This document shows, in pieces, positions 16,501 through 25,609 of a stretch of DNA of 64,000 nucleotides. The stretch is from Legionella quinlivanii (GTDB lineage: Bacteria; Pseudomonadota; Gammaproteobacteria; Legionellales; Legionellaceae), in contig NZ_UGOX01000001.1 of assembly GCF_900461555.1 (NCBI RefSeq), positions 819,501 through 883,500 of the forward strand, in the 5' to 3' direction. The position numbers and the translations under genes were made by a program. Under the pieces are notes generated by a model. That model had not been told where the DNA came from. It worked only from the letters and a program-made list of their open reading frames with translations, and made no database searches. The first letter of the stretch is position 1. The number at the start of each line of letters is the position of its first letter.

Positions 16501-17883
16501 GAGAGTTATGCTCGAATCTGGTGTATGGAAAAATAAATTAGGTGGCGTATCCTGTTGATTGTTCCGGAAGAACAAAATCAACAAAAAGGAAATACGCCAT
16601 GAAGGATTGTAATCTGAAAGAGGTATCTACACCAGTTCAAAAAATTGTTGATCCATTAACTGAATTACTAAGGAATGGGGCACGTGATTTGATCAGGCAA
16701 GCGGTTGAGGCGGAGTTAGGCGCGATGCTTTCTGACTATGAGGATTTAAAGTTACTTGATGGTAGACAAGCCATTGTGCGTAATGGTTATTTGCCAGAAA
16801 GAACCATTCAAACAGGGATTGGTTGACGTAGCTATCAAAGTACCCAAAGTACGAGATCGTAGTGGCTCAGGAATTCAATTTAATAGCCATCTATTACCAC
16901 CCTATTTAAGACGTACCAAAAGTATTGAGGAATTGATACCCTGGCTTTATTTAAAAGGCTTATCGACAGGTGACTATTCGGAGGCATTAGGTTCATTATT
17001 AGGTGAACATGCTAAAGGTTTATCAGCGAATACCGTGTCGCGACTAAAAAGCCAGTGGCTTGATGAGCATCAAAACTGGCAGCGCCAGGATTTAAGCCAA
17101 AAACGTTATGTTTATTGGTGGGCAGATGGGATTTATAGTCAGGTTCGCATGGATGACCGTTTGTGTTTGCTGGTTATTATTGGTGTCACGGAACATGGGC
17201 ACAAAGAGCTGGTCGCTGTAAGTGATGGATATCGCGAGTCATCGGCAAGCTGGGAAGAATTACTTACGAGCTTGCGGCAAAGAGGCCTTACTCATTTGCC
17301 AAAATTGTCGGCTGGCGATGGGGCGTTAGGTTTTTGGAATGCACTCAGTAAGGTTTATCCTGATTCGCGTCATCAACGCTGTTGGGTGCATAAGACCGCC
17401 AATATTCTGAATAAATTACCGAAGCCTGTGCAGCCCAAAGTGAAAGCAGCACTCCATGAGATTTGGATGGCATCAAATCGTAAGGATGCCTATAAAGCTT
17501 TTGATAACACATTGGAGTTATTTGGTTCGAAGTACCCCAAAGCAATGGAATACTTGAGTAAAGATCGAGAGGAGCTGCTTGCGTTTTATGATTTTCCTGC
17601 AGAGCATTGGATTCACATTCGAACGACGAATCCAATTGAGTCAGCTTTTTCTACGGTACGCTTACGCACCAAAAAATCCCGCAATTGCGGCTCAAGAGAT
17701 AGCACGCAGGCTATGGTATTTAAGCTGATGGAATCTGCTCAGAAACGATGGATAAAAATTAGAGGTTTTAACCTATTAACACTTGTCGTTAATAACGTTA
17801 AGTTTGAGGATGGAGTGCAGGTTGTTGAGCAATCGGACAGAAAGGCCGCCTAATGCTGTACACCACATTTGACAATAACTCGC
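16501..17883 (+). mobile_element. IS256-family insertion sequence
   Basis: Imperfect terminal inverted repeats: left gagagttatgctcgaatctg from 16501 (continuing gtgtatgg), and right, read in reverse, gcgagttattgtcaaatgtg (continuing gtgtac) ending near 17883. One transposase gene lies between. I see no clear 8-base target duplication. The left flank carries a 20-base match to the small gene at 12622. A solitary copy of the left end lies at 28290-28374. Confidence 0.8.
16599..17853 (+). pseudogene. IS256-family (mutator type) transposase, single frameshift
   Basis: ATG 16599 begins a typical IS256 N-terminus (VDPLTELLRNGARDLIRQAV, then RNGYLPERTIQTGIG). The frame ends at 16826, and the rest follows in another phase (DVAIKVPKVRDRSGSGIQFN). 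The break is at ggattggttgacg, where one T too many separates QTGIG from DVA. The second part holds the DDE domain: D in YVYWWADGIYSQVR, D in LSAGDGALGFWNAL followed by HQRCWVHKTANIL, and E in TTNPIESAFSTVRLRTKKSR. Everything but the single frameshift is intact, so this is a recently inactivated element, or it is expressed by frameshifting. Confidence 0.85.
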
Positions 17884-17890
17884 TTAATGA

Positions 17891-19258
17891 TTATCTACAA
17901 CTATTCAGTAAAGGGGTTCTTTCAGAACTTAATTCTTTATTTTGTCTGCCAGAACTCACTTTGATTCTGGAAAAAAAACTATCCTTTGGTAATTCTTTCT
18001 CCGAAACAGGCTGCTGATCAGGTTTGTAGTTCTTAATCGCTTCTTTTGTTTTTGGCAAATTTTTATCAATATCGCTGGCAAGAATATTACCAGGGAATTG
18101 AATTATATATTGGTCCTTATCCACTTCAAGCCCTATTTGCTTAAACTTGGTCCCCGGCTGGATTTCTGCCAAAAAGGTCTTATATATTGGTTCAGGCATG
18201 GATAATACCAGGGGAATGGTCATTTCCTGTTCAGCGTGTTCAATGAGTTCATGACTATAATTTAGCGTTTGTTGAAAATGCTGCTCAATCCATGGCATAC
18301 CAATACCTGATGGAAAGACAAGGATCTGCCAGGGAGAGTTATCTGGCGCAAGGTAGGTGGGATCAGAAAAAATATAACTTTCTATGTCACATAAAATGTC
18401 CTGATAATTATCAATTATATCCCCTAAATCTCTATAATAATCCTCAATTCTGTCATAGATTTGTTCTTGTGACTGGCTCTTCAGTAATATAATCTTTTCT
18501 TGATCTGGAATGCGAATCAAATCTAACAACGCCAGTAGCTTCGATACCGGCATAGCCTGGGATCCTCCTGCAAGTTCTTCCAGTCCCTTCTTTATCTGTT
18601 GATATTGATTTTCATAACCTTTAACCATGCATTCGAGTTCATCTTTCCTGGCGCGGAATTTTTTCTGTCCTGTTTCACTTATACAAATAGGAATTTTGTA
18701 TTCCCTGAATATTGGCTTGCTAAAATAATCCCTTAAATTGTCAAATTTATCCTGAAATTGATCAACCTGACTCTGATTATTAAAAAATGCGCCCTGTGTT
18801 AAAACAAATACATCATCGCCACTAAAATTCTCATCTGTGAGTAAATGCAATCTTACTGTTTCCTGACCTTCTATTCCGACTTGTTCAAAGTGGTTATTAT
18901 CACCACGTTTTAATTGAAGCGGTGTCTTAAAATGTTGATTTTCTTCTCCATAAGCACTTAGCCGCATAGAAAAGGGATGAGCAAAACTTAATTTTAAATA
19001 TGCAAGATTGTCTTTTTTAAAAGTACGATAACCAATAGGGAAGGAGATGGGAGCACTATACATAAAAAACAAAGAAAAAATGGCCCGGACTTGTTTTAAT
19101 GGAGAACCGTCTTTGCTTTGTTCCGTCTGCTTGTCCAATTCACTCGCTTTCTGCAATTCTTCACCAGAAAACACTACATCGTTTACATCATTAAAAGAAT
19201 AAATTACCGTATTTTCTTTCAACCACTTCGCGGATACGGTAGCTACATAACAAGGCAT
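17891..19258 (-). CDS. Unknown protein with C-terminal acidic dileucine motif; effector candidate
   Basis: A 455-residue soluble protein without signal peptide. The N-terminal half is beta-rich. The middle has predicted coiled-coil helices (ELECMVKGYENQYQQIKKGL; IYDRIEDYYRDLGDIIDNYQ). The C-terminal tail is polar and ends SSERTPLLNSCR, which contains ERTPLL, a match to the eukaryotic [DE]xxxL[LI] endosomal sorting signal. No family recognised. The stop codon is only 8 bases from the right end of the IS256-family element, but the C-terminus does not look cut. The effector idea rests on size, context and the sorting motif. Confidence 0.6.
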   Translation of the reverse strand: MPCYVATVSAKWLKENTVIYSFNDVNDVVFSGEELQKASELDKQTEQSKDGSPLKQVRAIFSLFFMYSAPISFPIGYRTFKKDNLAYLKLSFAHPFSMRLSAYGEENQHFKTPLQLKRGDNNHFEQVGIEGQETVRLHLLTDENFSGDDVFVLTQGAFFNNQSQVDQFQDKFDNLRDYFSKPIFREYKIPICISETGQKKFRARKDELECMVKGYENQYQQIKKGLEELAGGSQAMPVSKLLALLDLIRIPDQEKIILLKSQSQEQIYDRIEDYYRDLGDIIDNYQDILCDIESYIFSDPTYLAPDNSPWQILVFPSGIGMPWIEQHFQQTLNYSHELIEHAEQEMTIPLVLSMPEPIYKTFLAEIQPGTKFKQIGLEVDKDQYIIQFPGNILASDIDKNLPKTKEAIKNYKPDQQPVSEKELPKDSFFSRIKVSSGRQNKELSSERTPLLNSCR

Positions 19259-19548
19259 AATTTGTTTTCTTAGTGTTAAAAATGCCTTATTGTATCATTT
19301 CTTGGTCATTATGTGGTGACTTTTTTAAAAGTCTGAGACTGGATCATTGTCGTCATCAAACGTTATCTGTGGGGCAAGGGTTATAAAAGAAAGTAATCAA
19401 TGAGTGAGCGTCATTGTATTATTTATTAATAGTTCTTGTCGATATAAGGGTATTATTCAACTGGAACGTTAGACTGTATATGGAGAGGAAATAACAATCC
19501 GGATATTGGCGAGTTGGAGCCGATATCCAGATCATGAATCAATTAAAA

Positions 19549-19803
19549 CTAGCCGTAAATCTCATTAATTTCTTCTGCGGCGCGGCGAAATAATTCGAAA
19601 ACTGTATTTTCATCGGCATTTTTTGCATACTGAAGCGCTAACTTGGTTAATTCCAAAGCGGTGGCCTGAGCTGATTTTAAGGTTTCAGCGGCATGGCACA
19701 TGAAATCATCCATATCCATCATATCATCTACAAACTCTTCATCAGTAAAATCATATTCGTGGATTTGCTCAACTTCCTGAGGCTTATTGTGTTTTTTTGA
19801 CAT
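19549..19803 (-). CDS. Small acidic unknown protein
   Basis: Eighty-four residues, strongly acidic at the start (YDFTDEEFVDDMMDMDDFMC) and helical at the end (ATALELTKLALQYAKNADEN). There is no signal peptide. An aggag-like site is not obvious, but gagaaccac lies just before the ATG. It stands alone between two larger unknown genes on the same strand. Size and charge would suit a chaperone or regulator-type protein, but nothing in the sequence proves it. Confidence 0.5.
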   Translation of the reverse strand: MSKKHNKPQEVEQIHEYDFTDEEFVDDMMDMDDFMCHAAETLKSAQATALELTKLALQYAKNADENTVFELFRRAAEEINEIYG

Positions 19804-19969
19804 TATAGTGGTTCTCTTGGTTAAACTGGTGCTAGTTTAGCAGCTATCTTGGTTTTTGTATCTCTAATTAAGGAATTGTTAAATCTAATATTTAAATGCT
19901 CATCGAATTAATCGCTCCGAGCCCCTGTTATTCTCACTCGGGCAGGAATAACAGGGGCCTGGCAATTTG

Positions 19970-21151
19970 CTAGCTACAGCCAGGAATTTTACCGCTCGGC
20001 GAATTACCCATTGGGAGCAACGGGGCGAAACTGCGAAGCGCTTCTGCTCCTGAGCGGTAGAAGTTATTTGATGCATGGGAGGGGTTTTGGAAGAATGTAC
20101 TTTTGGGAGCCTCATTAATAATACTAATTTTTTCCTGAGCCATTTTTGCGCGTAGTTTAACACGGGTATTCTGGAGTGTAGTCAAGCTGGACTCCGCCAG
20201 CGCAATTCTTAACTCAGGGGTTTCCTCCAGCATGGTTTTCCCAAATTCATCAATTTCACTTTGAAGCATCTGACTATGGCTCTTGGAAAACGCCAGTTTA
20301 GACTCTGTAAACCAGCTAATAATTTTAGACTTCGGATATATATGGTCAGCAAGATCGGCAAGCAGCTCATGCCAGCTGCGTGAGTGGATTAGCCACATTT
20401 TCGCATCGTTCGGGAAGTCGACATAAATCTTTTCGAGATAACTTTCTCCGTAGACTATCAAGTCTTTGAGACGTTTCGATGAGTCATTAAATTGATTTTC
20501 AAAGGCTTCCAGTCCGCTGTGTACCATGGTAGTGGAAAGCAGTGAATTACCTTGTTGTCTAAGGGGAGTGGCTCTGCTGAACAACTCCTGGCAGGGCGTG
20601 ACTCCTTCATCAAATTCTGTTTTAAGCGCATTTACTGATTCAAGATAATCAAAATAGTCCTGATTTTGAATCGCATCATTATAAAATAAACCATAATACA
20701 GTTCAGATATTCCCAGGCAGGTCCGGTATACGCTTAATGCCGCCGCAAATTGTCCCATAAATGCCTGTGCAAAAGGAGTATAGGACTTCTCCGGGTTGAA
20801 CGTGTAACAGGCAGCGTCCTGTAATTGAAAGGGCAAGCCAGAATGGATTATACATTCATCAAGTGCCAATACAAAGCTATTGTAATTGCAGGCTTTTCCT
20901 GCCAAAGATTGTGCATCAACGAGGCATTTCCTCATCTTGGGTTCTAGCTCATTGAAGTTTACACCGACTTGCTCCCCTCTCGCGATCTCGGTTAGCTTAT
21001 CGGTTCGGGATTTATCGAAAAAATAGGCCTCCAGCTTTTTTCTTATTGTTTCCGTGAGATCACGGTATTCAATAAAGCGTTTTTGAATAATCTCGGAAGT
21101 GGCTTCGATTTTTTTCTGATGAGTTTCCAGCGTCATAATCCTTTCCTTCAC
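19970..21151 (-). CDS. Unknown helical protein; effector candidate
   Basis: A 393-residue protein starting MKERIMTLETHQKK; M1 or M6 are both possible. It is almost entirely helical, with an N-terminal coiled coil (HQKKIEATSEIIQKRFIEYR) and long helices later (VKLRAKMAQEKISIINEAPK). There is no signal peptide and no membrane segment. The C-terminal 40 residues are unstructured and Ser/Pro/Asn rich, a shape common in type IV effectors. No family recognised. The 166 bases before 19970 hold only a short hairpin near 19920-19952 (ctgttattc/gaataacag). Confidence 0.55.
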   Translation of the reverse strand: MKERIMTLETHQKKIEATSEIIQKRFIEYRDLTETIRKKLEAYFFDKSRTDKLTEIARGEQVGVNFNELEPKMRKCLVDAQSLAGKACNYNSFVLALDECIIHSGLPFQLQDAACYTFNPEKSYTPFAQAFMGQFAAALSVYRTCLGISELYYGLFYNDAIQNQDYFDYLESVNALKTEFDEGVTPCQELFSRATPLRQQGNSLLSTTMVHSGLEAFENQFNDSSKRLKDLIVYGESYLEKIYVDFPNDAKMWLIHSRSWHELLADLADHIYPKSKIISWFTESKLAFSKSHSQMLQSEIDEFGKTMLEETPELRIALAESSLTTLQNTRVKLRAKMAQEKISIINEAPKSTFFQNPSHASNNFYRSGAEALRSFAPLLPMGNSPSGKIPGCS

Positions 21152-21340
21152 AATCCCTGGATAAACTATTTGTACTTAATCCTATCATCGGTGTCAAGTA
21201 TAAGACATTTGTATCATGAATCTGGCATCAGAAGCTGTTCTGCATGCAGAAAAGTAATGGTCAGTCATTCATCTTGTATGTAAGATCCAGCAAAATCATC
21301 GCGAGTCAATATTAAGCGAATGTGTAATTAGGATTGAAAA

Positions 21341-21676
21341 ATGAGAACGATATTTTTATTGATTGGATCCAATATTTTTATGACCTTTGCCTGGTATGGT
21401 CATTTAAAAACGCTTAATAATAAACCTATTTATGTGGCCATTTTAATAAGTTGGGGAATTGCCTTTTTTGAATACACTTTGCAAGTGCCAGCCAATCGCA
21501 TCGGGTATAGGGAGTTTGATTTAGGGCAGTTAAAAGTGATTCAGGAAATTATCACTATCGGCATTTTTGCTTTGTTTTCCTATTTCTATATGCAAAAGCC
21601 GCTGGGCTTAAATTTTCTTTGTGCAGGATTATGCATGATAGCGGCGGCTTACTTCATTTTTAAGCAGCCATTCTAG
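21341..21676 (+). CDS. DMT superfamily small transporter (DUF486)
   Basis: A 111-residue inner-membrane protein with four transmembrane helices. Family-like segments are IFLLIGSNIFMTFAWYGHLK, WGIAFFEYTLQVPANRIGYR and LKVIQEIITIGIFALFSYFY. DUF486 proteins are half-size relatives of drug/metabolite transporters and probably act as dimers; the substrate is unknown. Length is normal for the family. Confidence 0.88.
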   Translation: MRTIFLLIGSNIFMTFAWYGHLKTLNNKPIYVAILISWGIAFFEYTLQVPANRIGYREFDLGQLKVIQEIITIGIFALFSYFYMQKPLGLNFLCAGLCMIAAAYFIFKQPF

Positions 21677-21793
21677 TCTTCCCGGGATGTATTGACAATA
21701 AAAAGAAAGCCCAGCAGACTAGGTTTTGTTTCACAAGGATGTCATCGCTCCAAATGATGGTAGATGATTTAAGATTTTTTATGGAGAAATTAA

Positions 21794-22645
21794 ATGAAAT
21801 TAAAAGGAAAAGGCAGCACTAATTTTTTTCTGCCTGTTACAGGATTAATGCTCGCTTTGACTGGAGCAAGTCATGCTGGAACGATGGGCCCTGTGGTTAC
21901 TGCCATTCCTAACACGATTTATCTTGGCGTTTTTGGCGGCGGCGGTGCTTCAACCAAGACGGATATTTATCAATATGGAACCGCCTTTTTTGAAGAAGCA
22001 GCGGGCGGGCCTTTGGCAGTCGATGCTTTCGGCAGATCGAATAGCCGCTCGGTTGGTATTGTGGGTGGTCAGGTCGGATATCAGTGGGCTGAAATTGTAT
22101 CAAATCCTTTTAATTCCAATTGGGGCCTGGTGCCTGCTTTTGAACTCGAAGGCTATTATCTTGGCAAGAGCAAGTTTACCGGTCACGAAATAAACAATAA
22201 TACCACGCGACTTCCGGAGCATGATTTTCTGGTAACTTATCCGATGAAGGCGGGTGTATTCCTTGCGAATGCCGTATTAAATTTCAATTCAGCTGAGTGT
22301 AAATTCCGCCCTTATGTCGGAGCAGGGATCGGCGGTGCAGTAATATCTGTCGACCACGCAAGCGCCATTCAGGTAGCGCCTCCAGAGCCCGGCGTTAATC
22401 ACTACAGTGCCAATACCAGCGACGAAGAATCCGTTTTTGCCGGTCAGGTTAAAGTGGGAACCAGTTACGTATTTAGTGAACACGCAAGTCTCTTCGCTGA
22501 ATATCGATGGCTCCACCTGGCAGCAAGCAATTATACTTTTGGATCAACAGTGTTTCCCGGACATGCGGCTACCAGTCCCTGGCTAGTGGAGTTCGATTCA
22601 CAAAATTATAATCTGGGTGCTATCGGTATTCGTTATACGGTTTAG
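21794..22645 (+). CDS. Outer membrane beta-barrel protein
   Basis: A 283-residue protein with a long signal peptide (LPVTGLMLALTGASHA, cleavage before GTMG). The mature part alternates as amphipathic strands, with YLGVFGGGGAS at the start, FRPYVGAGIGGAVISVDHAS in the middle, SLFAEYRWLHLA, and a last strand YNLGAIGIRYTV. This is the OmpA/OprF-barrel or Opa-like fold common in Legionella outer-membrane proteins. A good ribosome-binding site (tggagaaattaa) precedes the ATG. Confidence 0.8.
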   Translation: MKLKGKGSTNFFLPVTGLMLALTGASHAGTMGPVVTAIPNTIYLGVFGGGGASTKTDIYQYGTAFFEEAAGGPLAVDAFGRSNSRSVGIVGGQVGYQWAEIVSNPFNSNWGLVPAFELEGYYLGKSKFTGHEINNNTTRLPEHDFLVTYPMKAGVFLANAVLNFNSAECKFRPYVGAGIGGAVISVDHASAIQVAPPEPGVNHYSANTSDEESVFAGQVKVGTSYVFSEHASLFAEYRWLHLAASNYTFGSTVFPGHAATSPWLVEFDSQNYNLGAIGIRYTV

Positions 22646-22659
22646 CCTCCCCGGTCGCT

Positions 22660-22738
22660 CCGAAGGCTCACTTGGTACCGAGCCTTCGGGGTGTAGCTTC
22701 GCTTTGAGGACGAACGGGATAAGCCCAGACACCCCGAA
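22660..22738 (+). terminator. Two mutually exclusive strong hairpins after the porin gene
   Basis: Stem 1: ccgaaggctc (22660-22669) pairs perfectly with gagccttcgg (22680-22689). Stem 2: ttcggggtgt (22685-22694) pairs perfectly with acaccccgaa (22729-22738). They share 22685-22689, so only one can form at a time. Stem 1 starts 14 bases after the porin stop and could terminate transcription, though no U-tract follows. The rest of the gap up to 23022 is AT-rich; tataat at 22988 may be the -10 of the next gene. Confidence 0.5.
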
Positions 22739-23022
22739 TCGTTCGCGGTATTCATAGTCTCAATCAAAAGCTAATATCCTGGTAATTTTACAGACTCCTC
22801 TATTATGAATTTTAATAAAAGTCGTTTTAAATGATTTTAATCTTACTTTATTTGTACCCAATAGCCTTTCAAATTTAAGCTATTAAATCAGTCGCTCTTT
22901 CAAAAACGGATCAGGTAGTTCTACTTCTTCTGATCACCTGGCTAAGCATTTATTGATCTTTCTGTTTTCATGTTTGTCATGCTAATCTATAATGACGCTT
23001 TTTTGTTGATTATTTTGCTCTT

Positions 23023-25530
23023 ATGAAAAAACCATTATCGGAATTACAACCTTCTATTTTTCCACCTCTTTTAACACGGTTTTCTACTCCACAACTTTTT
23101 AATTTTCGAATGTTTAGCTCAAATAATTGGCTTCACTCTGTATTAACTTTATTTTCAAGAAACGATTTTCAATCTACCAGAATTCAAACCAATCTATTAA
23201 AACAATGGGCTGCTCAACCTGCTCAGGTTACCAACCGAATATCTGCTCGCTATAAAAACACATTTGCTTATAAATTGTTAACTTTGATGAGGAAGAGCAA
23301 TGCGTCAAGCTTATATCGGTTATTAGCTATGATTGTGCTTGCGGCTCTTTATGGTGTTAAATTTGAAATTGATGCGCTTTTTTTTGCAGAATTAAAGAAT
23401 AAAATCAGCGAAGGTTCAAACGATGAATATCTTCCTGCCTTTCTTTTCTGCCTTAATCCTGAACAACTCGCCGAAATTATACTTATCATTTCTAACAAGC
23501 TAAATGAAACAAATTCAACTATACGCACAATAGACTTACGTTATTTGAATTTTCTGGCATTAAAGCTGGATGAGGCTACATTAATTTCATTTAAATCAAC
23601 ACTGATCAAAGTGTTATCTTCAGGCTCCTCTGTTGAAGATGAAGCTATCAAGTGTTTTAAAACTTTTATCCTGAGACTCAGTGCAACAGAACAATTAAAA
23701 TTTTGTCTGGAAATATTAGAGCAGTTAGAGAGTTCCAGCGTTGCCGTTAAATGTTTGCAAGCTTGCAAATCATTATTAAATTCCTCCAATGTTAAAAGCA
23801 TCATTTCCAAACTTTTTTTAAAAATAAAAGAGCCTCTAACAGGCACTGAACTTACCATTGTAACTCGCTGCATATCCTCTTTTTCAGGCAGAATGTCCCG
23901 GTTACAGCAAGAAGAACTAATCTCAATTATAACTGCCAAGTTAACGGATTCGAGCGATCCTGCTAAATGGGTCATTAGGGATACACTGCTGGCAGTGGAT
24001 GTATTGGCTAGTTATTTGCCCAGTGATTTATTATTCGAATTGATGCAAGTAATAGCTAAGTGTTTAGTCACGCAGACACATGAAGAACTGGCTGCCAACC
24101 GAATCATTCAAATGGCCGAGCATCTTGGCCAGCCGGATCGAATAAGATTATTTGCAAGCATAGAACAGCATCTAAATAATCTGCCTGATGTGAAATTTGC
24201 CAAGAACTTACGCCGTCTTTCTTCAGTGTTAAGCGCTGAAAACATAGAGCAGTTGGTTCCCAAGCTAATTAAAACAATTGATATGCCAACGTTGTACTAT
24301 GATTCATTATTAACGTTAGCTGATTGCCTGCCCCAAATGAACTCAACAACATGGCAAGTATTTGTACCTAAATTGAGCCTTTTATTAACGGATTCAAAGG
24401 TTTTATTCCCCGCCTTGCTCTGTTTAAAAGCTATGCCTGCAGAACTAATACACGATCCTCTATGGCCCGGCATAAGTCAATTTTTAATTGACAATATAAA
24501 GCACTCAGATAAGTTAATCCTCGAACAAATATTAAAATGCATCCTTCGATTTTCAGCGGGCTTTAAAGAACAAAATGCATTTTTGGTACAGGAACTGGAA
24601 AGCATGCTCAATCAGGCTCCCACGGCTGAAGTCATCTCATGTCTGGATTCTTTCAGCGCAAGTTTAAGCCCTGATCGGTGCATGGACTTGGTCAGTACAC
24701 TTATTAGTAAATTGAAAGGGGAATGGACATATCCTGAATATGATTTCTCTATGCTAAGCAAACTTCGTTTGAGTGCCTGGAATTGCATTATAAATAGGGC
24801 TCCTCGTTTGGATAGGCACAATTCTTTTCAGCTATGCATTCAATTAATGGATATGTTGAATCATGATTACAATAATAAATTAACTACATGCCTGTTAATT
24901 ATGGTACGAAAGTTAAATAGTCATCAAATAGCAGAATTGATTTTAATAGCTATCAGCAATGAAAAAGAGCCTACAAATTATGAACACCGTCTGGTATCAC
25001 CCCTAATCCTGGGTTTATTGGCACCCTTATTAAGAGAGCCAGATTTAGAAAAAATTATAACAAAAATTGAGAATTCAAAAGAAACCAATATACGCTCTTC
25101 TATCATTTTTGCATCTTATCTTACTCGACTTTTACCAATACTGGATTCAGAACAAACAGAACAGGCCGTTAACCATCTAAGCCAAAACCTTATGGAAAAT
25201 GACATTTCTCTTTATATTTCCACATTAAATGCCCTGGTTGCAATCGCTTCAAAAACTGAAGTTGACTTGGATTTAGGACCCAGTCTTTATCAAAATCTGC
25301 AAAAAGCGCTTCACTCTTCAGAAAATCGCAATCGGATAGTCAATTCGGCAAGTAGTTTAATTCTTTGTAATGTTTCAGGAGAAATTACTGATAGTACTAA
25401 CTTAAGCCTGGAAGGTTTCTACGTCAAATTGTTTGCAGAGGTATTTTTGAAACTCAAGCCGTATTTGCAAGAAGTCACCCATGTTGAAAAGCTTGATTCA
25501 GATGAAGAGAGAAGGTTTTCAATATCCTGA
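23023..25530 (+). CDS. Large alpha-solenoid (HEAT/ARM-like) protein; effector candidate
   Basis: An 835-residue protein built of repeated helix pairs of about 40 residues. Examples are LISFKSTLIKVLSSGSSVED, LQQEELISIITAKLTDSSDP, LPSDLLFELMQVIAKCLVTQ, and NHLSQNLMENDISLYISTLN followed by ALVAIAS. These match the look of HEAT or armadillo repeats, which form protein-binding solenoids mostly in eukaryotes. There is no signal peptide; one hydrophobic helix (LLAMIVLAALYGVKF) lies near residue 105. The C-terminal tail (EKLDSDEERRFSIS) is acidic and polar. No catalytic motif is seen. The effector role is inferred from architecture and genome context. Confidence 0.6.
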   Translation: MKKPLSELQPSIFPPLLTRFSTPQLFNFRMFSSNNWLHSVLTLFSRNDFQSTRIQTNLLKQWAAQPAQVTNRISARYKNTFAYKLLTLMRKSNASSLYRLLAMIVLAALYGVKFEIDALFFAELKNKISEGSNDEYLPAFLFCLNPEQLAEIILIISNKLNETNSTIRTIDLRYLNFLALKLDEATLISFKSTLIKVLSSGSSVEDEAIKCFKTFILRLSATEQLKFCLEILEQLESSSVAVKCLQACKSLLNSSNVKSIISKLFLKIKEPLTGTELTIVTRCISSFSGRMSRLQQEELISIITAKLTDSSDPAKWVIRDTLLAVDVLASYLPSDLLFELMQVIAKCLVTQTHEELAANRIIQMAEHLGQPDRIRLFASIEQHLNNLPDVKFAKNLRRLSSVLSAENIEQLVPKLIKTIDMPTLYYDSLLTLADCLPQMNSTTWQVFVPKLSLLLTDSKVLFPALLCLKAMPAELIHDPLWPGISQFLIDNIKHSDKLILEQILKCILRFSAGFKEQNAFLVQELESMLNQAPTAEVISCLDSFSASLSPDRCMDLVSTLISKLKGEWTYPEYDFSMLSKLRLSAWNCIINRAPRLDRHNSFQLCIQLMDMLNHDYNNKLTTCLLIMVRKLNSHQIAELILIAISNEKEPTNYEHRLVSPLILGLLAPLLREPDLEKIITKIENSKETNIRSSIIFASYLTRLLPILDSEQTEQAVNHLSQNLMENDISLYISTLNALVAIASKTEVDLDLGPSLYQNLQKALHSSENRNRIVNSASSLILCNVSGEITDSTNLSLEGFYVKLFAEVFLKLKPYLQEVTHVEKLDSDEERRFSIS

Positions 25531-25609
25531 GAGCTGAGGACACATTTTTTCAGAACTTAAGCGTCCTTTTTGGACAATTCTTTTACACCTGGGATCAAGT
25601 TTTAGTTAA

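Noticed and set aside
16493-17891. 8-base target duplication flanking the IS256-family element
   Set aside because: The flanks (caatgctt and ttaatgat) do not match, so no duplication can be claimed.
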